In this document: in pieces, positions 1 through 9,169 of the stretch
How positions within the stretch are numbered: the first letter of the stretch is position 1
Layout of the letters: every line of letters begins with the position of its first letter
Assembly (NCBI RefSeq): GCF_029846635.1
Contig: NZ_JARVTG010000001.1
Span: 1,890,501-1,954,500 of the forward strand
Source of the DNA: Pokkaliibacter sp. MBI-7
GTDB lineage: Bacteria > Pseudomonadota > Gammaproteobacteria > Pseudomonadales > Balneatricaceae
Length of the DNA stretch: 64,000 nucleotides
Direction: 5' to 3'
Position numbers and translations under genes: made by a program
Notes under the pieces: generated by a model
Told to the model about the DNA's origin: nothing
Databases searched by the model: none
What the model saw: the letters and a program-made list of their open reading frames with translations, nothing else

Positions 1-642
1 ATAAGTTATGGATAAGATACTGATCTATAAGCCATTTTTATTAGACTAAAGTCGCAACAAAAAGCGCGTTTTTCCCTTGTACCTGCGACAGAATCTTGTT
101 TAGCATCCGTGCCCTACAAAAATAACAGGTTGCACTAAATCCATCCGAGTGTTGCTACCAGCCCCAATCAGGTTAAACCCTTACCTTCCGTATGGGCATA
201 CCCGCTGCGGCCTCATCGACACTCTTTGTATATAGCACAGCCTGGCGAAACCAATGCCCCGCCATCCCAGATGACATCTCGCCATGCCGCCAGAGATCAC
301 TTTCACAACGGGTGATATCGCGTTATGGAGCGTCTTCTGAAGATCAAAGGGCACGACGCAGGACGCTGAAATACAGCCTTGCCGCCTCGCTCTTCGCCGC
401 CATTCGTGCAGCGCAGAACGGAAGTATCAGGGCAATAACAAAGGCAGCCTCTTCACCTTCCCGACAGGGTGGTGATGGCAAAGCGTTGTCGCTGTATGAC
501 AGCGGATTGAGCAGCACTGGCCCACGCCAGCAATAACCGGTTCAACCCGCTGACGAGTCATCCCGCGGCTTGCACGGCAGAGTGTGTGGTAGCACCTGAT
601 CACCGTGACAAGACCGTATTATTGCAACAGGGGAATTTGTGC
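1..642. other. Non-coding leader, no gene recognised
   Basis: The first 200 bases are AT-rich with stops in all frames. A 114-codon open frame at 192-536 has no recognisable domain, no convincing ribosome site and an arginine/serine-rich composition typical of chance frames in GC-rich DNA. The region probably carries the putP promoter, but I cannot place -35/-10 boxes with confidence. Confidence 0.5.
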
Positions 643-2136
643 ATGACTGCCAATACACCAACCCTGATCACGTTCGTGGTCTACATTGCACTGATGATCT
701 TTATTGGTCTGGCTGCATACCGCTCTACTAACAACCTTTCCGATTACATTCTGGGTGGCCGCAGTCTCGGCAGCTTCGTCACCGCACTGTCTGCCGGCGC
801 CTCCGACATGAGTGGCTGGCTACTGATGGGCCTGCCCGGCGCCATTTACCTGTCTGGCGTGTCTGAATCCTGGATCGCTATCGGCCTGATCGCCGGTGCC
901 TGGCTGAACTGGCTGTTCGTCGCGGGCCGTCTGCGGGTGCATACCGAACACAATGGCAATGCCCTGACCCTGCCTGATTACTTCTCCAGCCGCTTTGAAG
1001 ACAACAGCCGCGTGCTGCGTCTGCTGTCGGCCGTGATCATTCTGGTGTTCTTCACCATCTACTGTGCCTCCGGCATCGTCGCTGGTGCCCGTCTGTTCGA
1101 GAGCACATTCGGTCTGTCTTATGAAACCGCTCTGTGGGCAGGCGCCGCGGCGACCATCGCCTACACCCTGATCGGCGGCTTCCTGGCGGTCAGCTGGACC
1201 GACACCGTGCAGGCCAGCCTGATGATTTTTGCCCTGATCCTGACCCCTGTACTGGTGCTGGTTTCTACCGGTGGCTTTGACCAGACCGTCGCCGTGATCG
1301 AAGCCCAGAACGTCGAGTATCTGGACATGTTCAAGGGCGCTTCTTTTGTTGGCGTTATCTCGCTGATGGCGTGGGGCCTGGGTTATTTCGGCCAGCCTCA
1401 TATTCTGGCGCGCTTTATGGCCATCGACTCGGTCAAGTCCATCCCTGCCGCCCGCCGTATCGGTATGGCGTGGATGATCCTGTGTCTGGCGGGCGCGGTG
1501 GCTGTTGGCTTCTTCGGCATCGCCTACTTCCAGGCACACCCTGAGCAGGTTGGCCCGGTCAGCGAGAACCCCGAGCGTATCTTTATTGAACTGACCAAGT
1601 GGCTGTTCAACCCCTGGATCACCGGCGTACTGCTGTCTGCCATTCTGGCCGCCGTCATGAGCACCCTGAGCTGCCAGCTGCTGGTATGTTCCAGCGCCCT
1701 GACCGAAGACTTCTACAAAGCCTTCCTGCGCCCCAATGCCGGTGAACATGAGCTGGTGTGGTTTGGCCGCGTGATGGTGCTAGTGGTAGCGCTGGTTGCG
1801 ATCTTCATGGCCACTAACCCTGAGAACCGCGTACTGGGGCTGGTGTCTTACGCCTGGGCAGGTTTCGGTGCTGCCTTCGGCCCTGTGGTGCTGATTTCCG
1901 TACTATGGAAAGGCATGACCCGCAACGGCGCACTGGCTGGCATGCTGGTCGGTGCGGTGACTGTCATCGTCTGGAAGCAGAACGGCTGGCTGGGACTGTA
2001 TGAAATCATCCCCGGCTTTATCTTCGCCAGCGTTGCCATTCTGCTCTTCAGTAAACTGGGCAAGGCGCCAACCAGCACCATGCTGCAGCGCTTTGATACC
2101 GCCGATAAGGAGTATCAGGCAGCTCATTGCCTGTAA
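643..2136 (+). CDS. putP: Sodium/proline symporter PutP
   Basis: A 497-aa inner-membrane transporter of the sodium:solute symporter family that imports L-proline with Na+. The start is ATG 643, preceded by AGGGGAA at about 8 nt; an upstream in-frame start at 586 would add 19 residues lacking family character. The N-terminus has a long hydrophobic helix, then the family hallmark GGRSLG, SAGASDMSGWLLMGLPGA and the GGF...SWTDTVQ segment, with about 12-13 hydrophobic helices in total. The length matches E. coli PutP (502 aa). It stands alone with its own terminator; no putA is in view. Confidence 0.93.
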   Translation: MTANTPTLITFVVYIALMIFIGLAAYRSTNNLSDYILGGRSLGSFVTALSAGASDMSGWLLMGLPGAIYLSGVSESWIAIGLIAGAWLNWLFVAGRLRVHTEHNGNALTLPDYFSSRFEDNSRVLRLLSAVIILVFFTIYCASGIVAGARLFESTFGLSYETALWAGAAATIAYTLIGGFLAVSWTDTVQASLMIFALILTPVLVLVSTGGFDQTVAVIEAQNVEYLDMFKGASFVGVISLMAWGLGYFGQPHILARFMAIDSVKSIPAARRIGMAWMILCLAGAVAVGFFGIAYFQAHPEQVGPVSENPERIFIELTKWLFNPWITGVLLSAILAAVMSTLSCQLLVCSSALTEDFYKAFLRPNAGEHELVWFGRVMVLVVALVAIFMATNPENRVLGLVSYAWAGFGAAFGPVVLISVLWKGMTRNGALAGMLVGAVTVIVWKQNGWLGLYEIIPGFIFASVAILLFSKLGKAPTSTMLQRFDTADKEYQAAHCL

Positions 2137-2170
2137 TCGCCGTCAGCGGTTTATCTGCACCATATAAAAA

Positions 2171-2203
2171 CGGGCCACAGTCTGCACTGTGGCCCGTTTT
2201 TTT
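2171..2203 (+). terminator. Rho-independent terminator after putP
   Basis: A perfect 10-bp stem CGGGCCACAG / CTGTGGCCCG with a 6-nt loop is followed by seven T residues. It lies 35 nt downstream of the putP stop codon. Confidence 0.9.
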
Positions 2204-2238
2204 ACATTTCAACGATGCCGGACAGGTCCGGCAAGCCC

Positions 2239-2997
2239 TTACTGACCGCTTTGCAGCATCTTCTGCAAGGTTTCCGGATCAACGTTCTCCATCATCTTCT
2301 GCAGGGTTTCACTGTCCATATTCTGCATCATGCTGCCACCGCTCTGGCCACCGGAGCCGCCCAGCAAGCCTTGCAGACCACCCAGCAGCGAACCCATATC
2401 CACCGTGCGATAACCCACCGGCGGCATAAACAGCTTGGCATCCTGCGGGCCACGACTGATCTGTCTGACCAGATAGTTATCGCGCCTGGCATTCAGTTCA
2501 CGGGCCGAGAGCACCACGCCATCCTGCGTAATACAGGCCACACCCTGTTTAGCAGGCTGCTGCGGTGAGGCCAGCTGCCACTCATCACAGCCTTCGCCTG
2601 CCACGGTGCGGTGACCGATCTTCTGCCCCTGCAGATGGCTGACATCGAAGCTGGCACCACCGAGCATGGCGCTGACCCGCTGCATATCCAACTTCATCAC
2701 GATCTGCTCACCGGCAGCCACCCGCCCGGTGGGATAGACAAAGGCTTCGCCGGTGACCGGATCAAACACGGCGACGGCCGCATCACCCGGCATATCCTGC
2801 ATTTCCTGGGTTTTCTGCATACGGATACGGGTCTTGCTGGCGTAGGCGTTGACCACTGCGGGATACACGCGGTTATTGCGGGCATCCCAGATATCCACCT
2901 GCGCCTGATAGGCGGCTTTGGGCTGAGGCGGCTGCGCAGCCTGGGCGTTAATCGCCAGCAGACCGGCAAGCATCACTAATGTGGGCCTGAATCCCAT
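2239..2997 (-). CDS. Exported protein of unknown function (DUF4412-like?)
   Basis: A 252-aa protein with a clear Sec signal peptide (GFRPTLVMLAGLLAINAQAA, cleavage near residue 20). ATG 2997 is preceded by AAGGAGT at 7 nt; an upstream in-frame extension lacks such a site. The mature part is soluble and ends in a Gly/Ser/Met-rich linker (residues about 205-225) followed by two near-identical 'ETLQKM' helical repeats. The middle resembles DUF4412-type periplasmic proteins of the LolA-like fold, but that is a weak impression. It converges on putP and shares its terminator region. Function unknown. Confidence 0.75.
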   Translation of the reverse strand: MGFRPTLVMLAGLLAINAQAAQPPQPKAAYQAQVDIWDARNNRVYPAVVNAYASKTRIRMQKTQEMQDMPGDAAVAVFDPVTGEAFVYPTGRVAAGEQIVMKLDMQRVSAMLGGASFDVSHLQGQKIGHRTVAGEGCDEWQLASPQQPAKQGVACITQDGVVLSARELNARRDNYLVRQISRGPQDAKLFMPPVGYRTVDMGSLLGGLQGLLGGSGGQSGGSMMQNMDSETLQKMMENVDPETLQKMLQSGQ

Positions 2998-3277
2998 GGC
3001 ATGACTCCTTCCTGTACAGGCACTGTCGTTCGACTTTCTGGGCAACAAATTACGGCGGCACATCCTACCAGTCACAGCAGTAACTGGGCAGAGCCGTACT
3101 TCCACCGATTATCCGCGGCCCCCCTGCATCTGCAAGGGCACAGCGGTTTCCGATTGGAACAGTGGCAGTAACATCACAAAAAAGTGATCTCATTTTCTCC
3201 CTGCCTCCATGCCGCAAGAACAGAAAAATTCAGGCATTACCGGATAATAAGAAGCGAACAGGAGTCACCATCGCAAA

Positions 3278-3295
3278 AAAATGTGCTCACATTTT
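3278..3295. promoter_or_regulatory. 18-bp palindrome, candidate GntR operator
   Basis: AAAATGTG-CT-CACATTTT is a perfect inverted repeat with 8-bp arms, about 107 bp upstream of the preferred GntR start at 3402. Its core TGTGNNCACA matches the TGTGATCACA sites in the puuD/puuC divergent region (12786-12822). A second, looser inverted repeat, ATCAC-N6-GTGAT, lies at 3173-3188. Autoregulation by the adjacent GntR protein is inferred. Confidence 0.5.
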
Positions 3296-3401
3296 GGATT
3301 TTGCTACACTTCCCTGCACGACCGCAGCGCGTCACCCTGTTCAGCCTGCCTGCGGTGTGATGGCAGCCATGTCTGGCAATCTGGAATGTGGAGCGAAAAT
3401 A

Positions 3402-4097
3402 TTGGCCAAAGCCCCCATTGTTATCCAACCGCCCCAGCGGGATGACAACGAAACCCTGCAGGAATGGGTCTATCGCGCCCTGCGGCAGGCAATCATGACC
3501 GGCCACTTTGTCCCCGGTCACAGTGTCACCATTCGTGGTGTCGCAGAAATGCTCAATGTCAGCCTGATGCCAGTGCGTGAAGCCCTGCGCCGGCTGGTGG
3601 CGGAGCGAGCGCTGGAACTGCTCAGCAACCGCCGGGTGACGGTACCCAAAATGACCCCTTCCAAGCTGGAAGAGCTGGCCTCTGCCCGTATTGCACTGGA
3701 AAGTCTGGCCGCCGTGCGCGCCCTGCCAGCCATCAATGATGAGCTGCTGCAAACCCTGCGGGCGCTGGATGAGGAAGTGGATCAGGCTCTGCATGACGGC
3801 GATGTCACCACCTATCTGCAGAAAAATCAGGCCTTCCATCTGACGCTGTACCGCGCCGGAGATTCTCAGGTACTGATTCCGCTGATTGAAAGCCTGTGGC
3901 TGCAGTTCGGCCCGTTTATGCGCATGGTACTGGGCCGCATCGGTGTGTCCTATGTACTTGACCGCCATGCCGAAGCCCTCAAGGCCATTGAACGCAAGGA
4001 TCCGCTGGCGCTGCGTCTGGCTATCGAAGGGGATATCCGCGATGGTATGGGCTCACTGAGCCAGGAAGAATTGCTGGCGAACGCCCGCGATAACTGA
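3402..4097 (+). CDS. GntR-family regulator with FCD domain
   Basis: A 231-aa DNA-binding regulator of the FadR (FCD) subfamily. Residues about 15-85 form the winged helix (ETLQEWVYRALRQAIMTGHF, then SLMPVREALRRLVAERALE). The C-terminal all-helical FCD domain holds the Asp/His metal or ligand site set (NQAFHLTLY, and RHAEALKAIE near the end). I prefer TTG 3402 because GGAG lies 8 nt before it; ATG 3360 or 3369 are alternatives with weaker ribosome sites. Palindromes in its promoter and in the puuD-puuC region suggest it may control polyamine genes. That link is inferred. Confidence 0.87.
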   Translation: MAKAPIVIQPPQRDDNETLQEWVYRALRQAIMTGHFVPGHSVTIRGVAEMLNVSLMPVREALRRLVAERALELLSNRRVTVPKMTPSKLEELASARIALESLAAVRALPAINDELLQTLRALDEEVDQALHDGDVTTYLQKNQAFHLTLYRAGDSQVLIPLIESLWLQFGPFMRMVLGRIGVSYVLDRHAEALKAIERKDPLALRLAIEGDIRDGMGSLSQEELLANARDN

Positions 4098-4120
4098 TAC
4101 CTCACTGCCTGTCAGACAGT

Positions 4121-4150
4121 CAGGGCGCCACGCGGCGCCCTGTTGCTTTC
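4121..4150 (+). terminator. Probable terminator after GntR gene
   Basis: A 9-bp perfect stem CAGGGCGCC / GGCGCCCTG with an ACGC loop, followed by the weakly T-rich TTGCTTTCC. The T-tract is poor, so efficiency is uncertain. Confidence 0.5.
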
Positions 4151-4189
4151 CACCCTTCAGACGTGCCCTGCCGGACACCTGACCCCGGC

Positions 4190-4585
4190 TTACACCGGGC
4201 TATGACACACGGCTTCGACGTTATTGCCGTCCGGGTCCAGCAAAAAAGCACCGTAGTAATCCGCATGATAGTGCGGGCGCAGCCCCGGCTTGCCGTTATC
4301 CTCGCCACCGGCCGCCAGCCCCGCAGCATGGAACGCCTCTACCTGCGCGCGACTACCGGCGCTGAAGGCCACATGCCGCGGTGTGCTTGGCTCATGACTC
4401 TCAATCACCCAGAACACCGGCTTACCGATCGGGCCATAGGCACACATGCGCCGGGTGGGAAACGCCGCATCCCACTCTGTGACCAGCTCCATCTGCACTG
4501 ACAGCCCGAGCGCCGCAAAGGCCGCATCATAAAAGGCCTTGGTCAGGGGGTAGTTACTGGCGTAGGTACTGAGGTGATCAATCAT
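4190..4585 (-). CDS. VOC (glyoxalase-like) family protein
   Basis: A 131-aa protein of the vicinal-oxygen-chelate fold. It starts MIDHLSTYASN, the typical first beta strand with a His ligand, and ends in the HADYYGAFLLDPDGNNVEAV motif that supplies the terminal metal-ligand Glu. This type is usually a single-domain dimer. Substrate cannot be deduced; relatives include lactoylglutathione lyase-like and fosfomycin-resistance-like proteins. It stands alone between the GntR gene and a STAS-like gene. Confidence 0.87.
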   Translation of the reverse strand: MIDHLSTYASNYPLTKAFYDAAFAALGLSVQMELVTEWDAAFPTRRMCAYGPIGKPVFWVIESHEPSTPRHVAFSAGSRAQVEAFHAAGLAAGGEDNGKPGLRPHYHADYYGAFLLDPDGNNVEAVCHSPV

Positions 4586-4754
4586 CGTTGTCTTCCTTTA
4601 CAGAGCAATGGATGAAGTAGGGAACGTCTGAATCCTGCTGCCACTTCACGCAGATAGACCGGCAGGCCGGCCGTGGGTGACGGACAGGAATCTTCTACAG
4701 CAGGCCAGTGACGTGACCGCGATGGTAAGAGCCACGACCTACAGCTGCTGCTGA

Positions 4755-5138
4755 TCAGTCCTGCTGCAACCAGCTCAGCGCCTGCTGCAGATTTTCAAAG
4801 TAGCGCACCTCGCCACCGACAAACCAGGAACCAATCTTCGCCGCCACTTCCTGCCAGTGGCGGTTACCGTAAATCGCGACTTTCTCGAACTCACTGCCGT
4901 GTTTCAACCCCAGACGCAGATCGTCCCAGGCGGCACGCAACTCCCAGCCGAGCAGCTCGGTAGCATCAAACAGGGCTTTGACCCGTGGAGACGGCACCTG
5001 TGCCAGGGCCGAATCTACCATGGGTGAAATCACCTCATAATCGGCATGAGTGAGCTTACCTACTGCTTTCAGCGACAGGAAAAACTCTTCACCAAAACGC
5101 TCAATACCGATGGAAAGACCATGCCGGGCGATTGTCAT
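4755..5138 (-). CDS. STAS/SEC14-like (SpoIIAA-like) protein
   Basis: A 127-aa soluble protein resembling the SpoIIAA-like family: a beta strand (FFLSLKAVGKLTHADYEVISPMVD), then VKALFDATELLGWELRAAWDDLRLGLKHGSEFEKVAIYGNRHW-type segments. These are small cytosolic proteins of unclear role, sometimes suggested to bind lipid. It is unlinked to either neighbour. The family call is fairly sure; no function is known. Confidence 0.8.
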   Translation of the reverse strand: MTIARHGLSIGIERFGEEFFLSLKAVGKLTHADYEVISPMVDSALAQVPSPRVKALFDATELLGWELRAAWDDLRLGLKHGSEFEKVAIYGNRHWQEVAAKIGSWFVGGEVRYFENLQQALSWLQQD

Positions 5139-5234
5139 GCTGTGTCTCCCTTGCAGTTTCTGACTCCAACAGCAAAAGCTAGCACAGGAAAGCCCGGCCT
5201 GCCCGGTCAGCGGGAGCAGAAAGGCAGCAATGTA

Positions 5235-5813
5235 TCAGGCCGCACCACTCATATGCTCATACAGAATGACGCTGCCGATGATGATCAGCACAATACCGCC
5301 GACGGCTTCGGCACGCTGGCCAATGACACAACCCAGCTTTTTACCCAGCAGCATACCGATGGTAACCATGATGGTGGTGGCACAGCCGATAGCCACCGCA
5401 GCAACAGCGATGTTCACCTCGACGAAGGCCAGACTGACACCGACGGCCAGCGCATCAATACTGGTGGCTACCGCACTGAGGCACAGCATCCAGACAGGCT
5501 GCGCTACCGCGGGGGTATCGCTTTCCACCTCACAGACTTCTTCATTGAAGCCGGCCCAGCACATCCGCAACCCAAGCAAACTCAGTACGGTGAAAGCAAC
5601 CCAGTGGTCCCATTCAGCAATAAAGTGCGACGTGCCCAGGCCAAGCAGCCAGCCAATGACAGGGGTAATGCCTTCGATCACACCAAACAACAGTCCGGTT
5701 TTTAAGGCATGAGAAAAACGATGATCTTGTGCAGAGATTCCTTTACCCACGGCAACGGCAAAGGCATCGGTAGACATCGCAAAAGCGATCAGCAGGATGG
5801 AAATAAAGCTCAC
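5235..5813 (-). CDS. mntP: Manganese efflux pump MntP
   Basis: A 192-aa inner-membrane Mn2+ exporter with six hydrophobic helices. It carries the two family signatures with conserved acidic residues: AFAMSTDAFAVAVGKG near the N-terminus and ATSIDALAVGVSLAF in the second half. It begins with GTG 5813. A yybP-ykoY riboswitch precedes it (5880-6080), which is the known arrangement for E. coli mntP and strongly supports the call. Expression should rise with excess Mn2+. Confidence 0.95.
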   Translation of the reverse strand: MSFISILLIAFAMSTDAFAVAVGKGISAQDHRFSHALKTGLLFGVIEGITPVIGWLLGLGTSHFIAEWDHWVAFTVLSLLGLRMCWAGFNEEVCEVESDTPAVAQPVWMLCLSAVATSIDALAVGVSLAFVEVNIAVAAVAIGCATTIMVTIGMLLGKKLGCVIGQRAEAVGGIVLIIIGSVILYEHMSGAA

Positions 5814-5826
5814 GGTTAGTTATCCA

Positions 5827-5863
5827 GGCCGGGCAATAACCATGACAGATCGCGCGCCCGGCC
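5827..5863 (-). promoter_or_regulatory. GC-rich hairpin between riboswitch and mntP
   Basis: The inverted repeat GGCCGGGC / GCCCGGCC (5827-5834 and 5856-5863) lies between the aptamer and the GTG start. It probably forms part of the expression platform that links the Mn2+ aptamer to translation or termination. No T-tract follows it on the mntP strand, so translational control seems more likely. Confidence 0.5.
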
Positions 5864-5879
5864 TTTATGGCGCTGATCT

Positions 5880-6080
5880 GTCCATGGTCTCGCTAACCTG
5901 TCGGTCGCCTGAGCCACGGTCTGCCGACCGAGAATGTTGACTCAGACACTTTCACTCACCGCACCCACCACCCGCCGAACCCACTCCTGCTGGAGCGAGG
6001 CCGTCATACCTCTGCCACTCTGTGGTGGCTTGAAGGCGGTGGTCAGAAGCACGGAGGAAAGTCAGCTACTCCCCAAAGAC
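5880..6080 (-). ncRNA. yybP-ykoY manganese riboswitch
   Basis: On the minus strand the leader contains the family's conserved blocks in order: GGGGAGTAGC (6074-6065), a GTCAACATTCTCGGTC segment (about 5944-5929) and GCGAGACC (5893-5886). The closing P1 helix pairs GTCTTTGG (6080-6073) with CCATGGAC (5887-5880). The element sits directly upstream of mntP, its classic target. It binds Mn2+ in the family. The long distance between the halves includes a variable arm. Confidence 0.9.
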
Positions 6081-6227
6081 GCCGCCACCCTACCAAGTTG
6101 AAATCCCTTAGGCAATCAAAAAATACACATCAACCATGGTTAACTTTTTAAGCCGAAGTCCATAAACGGCGCGGCCTGCAGCGTAGCCCTACAGTTCAGA
6201 GAGCGAATCAGTGCGGTTAACCCGCCA

Positions 6228-6264
6228 ATAAAAAAGAGCCATAACGACAGGGTCGCTATGGCTC
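6228..6264 (-). terminator. Rho-independent terminator after potI
   Basis: The stem GAGCCATA-CGAC / GTCG-TATGGCTC (one bulge) is followed on the minus strand by a T-run (A-run 6228-6235 on the plus strand). It lies about 50 bp downstream of the potI stop. Confidence 0.85.
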
Positions 6265-6313
6265 CTTGATCAGCACAGATCGACGCCGGGCAACAGCCGC
6301 GACTCAGCGCGGG

Positions 6314-7135
6314 TTATTCCTCATCCGGCAGCATCTGCGCATCACGCTCAGCCTTGCGGGCAAACCACCAGGCCACGCACACGGCAATACTGACCACCAG
6401 CACGATCAGGGTCGCCAGCGCGTTGATCTTGGGGCTGACCCCCAGACGCACGCTGGAGAACACCACCATCGGCAGCGTAGTGGAGCCGGGGCCGGAGACA
6501 AAGCTGGCGATTACCAGATCATCCATCGACAGGGTGAACGACAGTAACCAGCCTGCCACCAGCGAGGGGGCAATGATGGGCAGCGTGACCAGCCAGAATA
6601 CCTTAAATGGATGAGCACCGAGGTCCATCGCTGCCTCTTCCAGCGACAGATCCATCTCTTTCAGCCGCGAGCTGATCACAATGGCAGCATAGGCGGTACA
6701 GAAGGTGATATGCGCCAGCAGAATGGTCAGCGAACCGCGCTCAGCCGGCCAGCCAAACAGCTGCCCCATCGCCACAAACAGCAGCAGCAATGACAGCCCG
6801 GTGATGACATCAGGCATAACCAGAGGCGCATTGATCATCGAACCAAACAGGGTGTGGCCCCAGAACCGACCAAAACGCACCAGTGCAAAGGCGGCCAGGG
6901 TGCCGAGAATGATAGCGCCGGTGGAGGCGCCCATGGCGATCTTCAGACTGAGCCAGACGGCGCTCATCATCTGATCATCGGCAAACAGCTCGCCGTACCA
7001 CTTGGTAGAAAAACCAGCCCACACTGTCACCAGTCGCGACTCGTTAAAGGAGTAACCGATCAGCAGCACGATGGGCAGATAGAGAAACGCAAAGCCCAGC
7101 GTCAGCACCGTCAGTGACAGTTTATTTAGCTTCAT
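6314..7135 (-). CDS. potI: Polyamine ABC transporter permease PotI-type
   Basis: A 273-aa inner-membrane permease of the MalFGK/PotC class with about six helices. The EAA loop reads EEAAMDLGAHPFKVFWLVTLPIIAPSL. The start is ATG 7135, which overlaps the end of the upstream permease by 14 nt; a longer frame would add a cysteine/arginine-rich nonsense extension. It pairs with PotH and PotG to import putrescine or spermidine. It is the last gene of the operon and is followed by a terminator. Confidence 0.92.
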   Translation of the reverse strand: MKLNKLSLTVLTLGFAFLYLPIVLLIGYSFNESRLVTVWAGFSTKWYGELFADDQMMSAVWLSLKIAMGASTGAIILGTLAAFALVRFGRFWGHTLFGSMINAPLVMPDVITGLSLLLLFVAMGQLFGWPAERGSLTILLAHITFCTAYAAIVISSRLKEMDLSLEEAAMDLGAHPFKVFWLVTLPIIAPSLVAGWLLSFTLSMDDLVIASFVSGPGSTTLPMVVFSSVRLGVSPKINALATLIVLVVSIAVCVAWWFARKAERDAQMLPDEE

Positions 7136-8027
7136 TGGCTGCCTCCTTGGCCTGATAACGGTTAAACAAGGCAATCGGGACCAGCAGCAGCAACAGCATG
7201 ACAATGGCCACCGCCGAAGCAACCGGCCAGTCGCGGTTGTTGAAGAACTCCTGCCACAGCACCTTACCGATCATCAGGGTATTGGCACCGCCCAGTAGCG
7301 AAGGAATGACGAACTCCCCCACCGCCGGAATGAAAACCAGCATGGAGCCGGCAATGATGCCCGCCTTGGACAATGGCAGCGTCACCTTGAGGAAGGTCTT
7401 CCACGGGCGACAACCCAGATCAGAAGCGGCTTCCAGCAGTGACAGATCCATCTTCAGCAGGTTGGCATACAGCGGCAGGATCATGAACGGCAGGTAGGCA
7501 TAGACAATACCGATATACACCGCCACGTTGGTGTTGAGAATTTCCAGCGGCTCGTGGATCAGGCCGATGGACATCAGGAAGTTGTTGAGCAGGCCGTTGC
7601 TCTTGAGAATGCCGATCCAGGCATAGATACGGATCAGAAAGGAGGTCCAGCTCGGCAGAATCACCAGCATCAGCAGAACATTGCGCACACTGGGCTCAGA
7701 CCGGGCCATGAAGTAGGCCATCGGATAACCCACCAGCAGGCACAGCACGGTGGCAAAGAACGCCGTTTTCAGCGAGTTCAGATACGCCAGAAAGTACAGG
7801 TCATCCTGCAGCAGGAAATGGAAATTGCCGAGATTGAGCTTGATATTAAGCACATCGTCGGCGTACGAGATCAGATCTTCATACGGAGGAATAGCAATGG
7901 CCGATTCTGACAAACTGATCTTCAGTACGATGGCAAACGGAATGAAGAAGAACAGCAGCAGCCAGATGTAAGGAACGGAGATGATCCATGTCCGCCCTTT
8001 GGAGAAGCAGTTCAGCAGTTTAGTCAT
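7122..8027 (-). CDS. potH: Polyamine ABC transporter permease PotH-type
   Basis: A 301-aa inner-membrane permease. It opens with KGRTWIISVPYIWLLLFFFIPFAIVLKIS, the typical PotB/PotH N-terminus, and has an EAA loop (LEAASDLGCRPWKTFLKVTLPLSK). ATG 8027 overlaps the potG stop by four bases (ATGA), which indicates translational coupling. It forms a heterodimeric channel with PotI. Confidence 0.93.
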   Translation of the reverse strand: MTKLLNCFSKGRTWIISVPYIWLLLFFFIPFAIVLKISLSESAIAIPPYEDLISYADDVLNIKLNLGNFHFLLQDDLYFLAYLNSLKTAFFATVLCLLVGYPMAYFMARSEPSVRNVLLMLVILPSWTSFLIRIYAWIGILKSNGLLNNFLMSIGLIHEPLEILNTNVAVYIGIVYAYLPFMILPLYANLLKMDLSLLEAASDLGCRPWKTFLKVTLPLSKAGIIAGSMLVFIPAVGEFVIPSLLGGANTLMIGKVLWQEFFNNRDWPVASAVAIVMLLLLLVPIALFNRYQAKEAANEAK

Positions 8028-9169
8028 GATATGAGCACCACCCCGCTGGCAGTATCCCAGCTCAGATAGACCTCATCACCCCAGGTCGCGCGGTCCTGAG
8101 TCGAACGGGCAACGTTGGCAACGGTACACTGAATGCGGTGACCGCCGGCAATTTCTACGTGATAGTTAGAAATGCCGCCCAGATAGGCAATATCCGATAC
8201 CGTGCCTTTAACCCAGTTAGTTGTCTGCTCAGGGCGCTCAAACGACACCGATATTTTCTCCGGGCGCACCGCCACCGCGACCGGCATACCGGCACTGACC
8301 GAGGCGTTCAGACCCAGTGCCAGCGGGCATTCGAGTTCACTGCTGGTGATCAGCAGCTCTTCGGCATCCTCGGCCTGTTCGTCGACCACCCCCTCGAAGA
8401 TATTGACCGAGCCGATAAACTCGGCAGTCAGACGACTGTTGGGGTATTCGTAAACTTCAGTGGGGCTGCCGACCTGACAGATTTCGCCGGAATCCATGAT
8501 GCCGAGGCGACCGGCCATGGTCATGGCTTCTTCCTGATCGTGGGTCACCATCACACAGGTCACACCCACGCTTTCGATAATGTTCACCACTTCCAGCTGC
8601 ATCTGGGTACGCAGCTTTTTATCCAGCGCGCCCATCGGCTCATCCAGCAGCAACAGCTTGGGATGCTTGGCCAGACTGCGTGCCAGAGCGACACGCTGGC
8701 GCTGGCCACCGGACAGCTGGTGCGGCTTGCGACGGGCATACTTGCTCATGTGCACCAGCTTCAGCATGTGTGCGACACGATCACCGATCTGGTTGCGGGT
8801 CATGCCATCCTGCTTCAGACCAAAGGCGATGTTCTGCTCCACACTCATGTGCGGGAACAGTGCATAGGACTGGAACATCATATTGATGGGGCGCTCGTAG
8901 GGAGGCAGCGCGGTAATGTCCTGACCATCGAGAATGATGCGGCCCGCGGTGGGGCGCTCAAACCCGGCCAGCATCCGCAGCAGCGTGGTTTTGCCACATC
9001 CGGAACCACCGAGCAGGGCGAATATCTCGCCTTTACGAATATCCAGGCTGACATCATTGACGGCCTTGGTATCGCCAAACATCTTGGTGACCTGCTGAAT
9101 CTGCAGGATCGTCTGCTCGGGCCTCTTGGCCGAGTCCGCCATCGCAGCGGTGCTGGTAGCTACATTCAT
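8024..9169 (-). CDS. potG: Polyamine ABC transporter ATPase PotG-type
   Basis: A 381-aa cytoplasmic ATPase with Walker A GGSGCGKTT, signature LSGGQRQR, Walker B LLLLDEP and H-loop MVTHDQEEA, followed by a C-terminal TOBE domain. AGGAGG (9186-9181) sits 2 nt before ATG 9178 and 11 nt before ATG 9169, so the start is one of these; 9169 is given. It couples ATP hydrolysis to polyamine import through PotHI. No periplasmic binding-protein gene adjoins it, unlike E. coli potFGHI or Pseudomonas spuDEFGH. Confidence 0.93.
   Translation of the reverse strand: MNVATSTAAMADSAKRPEQTILQIQQVTKMFGDTKAVNDVSLDIRKGEIFALLGGSGCGKTTLLRMLAGFERPTAGRIILDGQDITALPPYERPINMMFQSYALFPHMSVEQNIAFGLKQDGMTRNQIGDRVAHMLKLVHMSKYARRKPHQLSGGQRQRVALARSLAKHPKLLLLDEPMGALDKKLRTQMQLEVVNIIESVGVTCVMVTHDQEEAMTMAGRLGIMDSGEICQVGSPTEVYEYPNSRLTAEFIGSVNIFEGVVDEQAEDAEELLITSSELECPLALGLNASVSAGMPVAVAVRPEKISVSFERPEQTTNWVKGTVSDIAYLGGISNYHVEIAGGHRIQCTVANVARSTQDRATWGDEVYLSWDTASGVVLIS

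Noticed and set aside
192..536. 114-codon open frame upstream of putP
   Set aside because: No domain, weak start context and composition typical of a chance frame.
820..1749. 309-codon open frame antisense to putP
   Set aside because: It is a shadow of the well-supported PutP frame.
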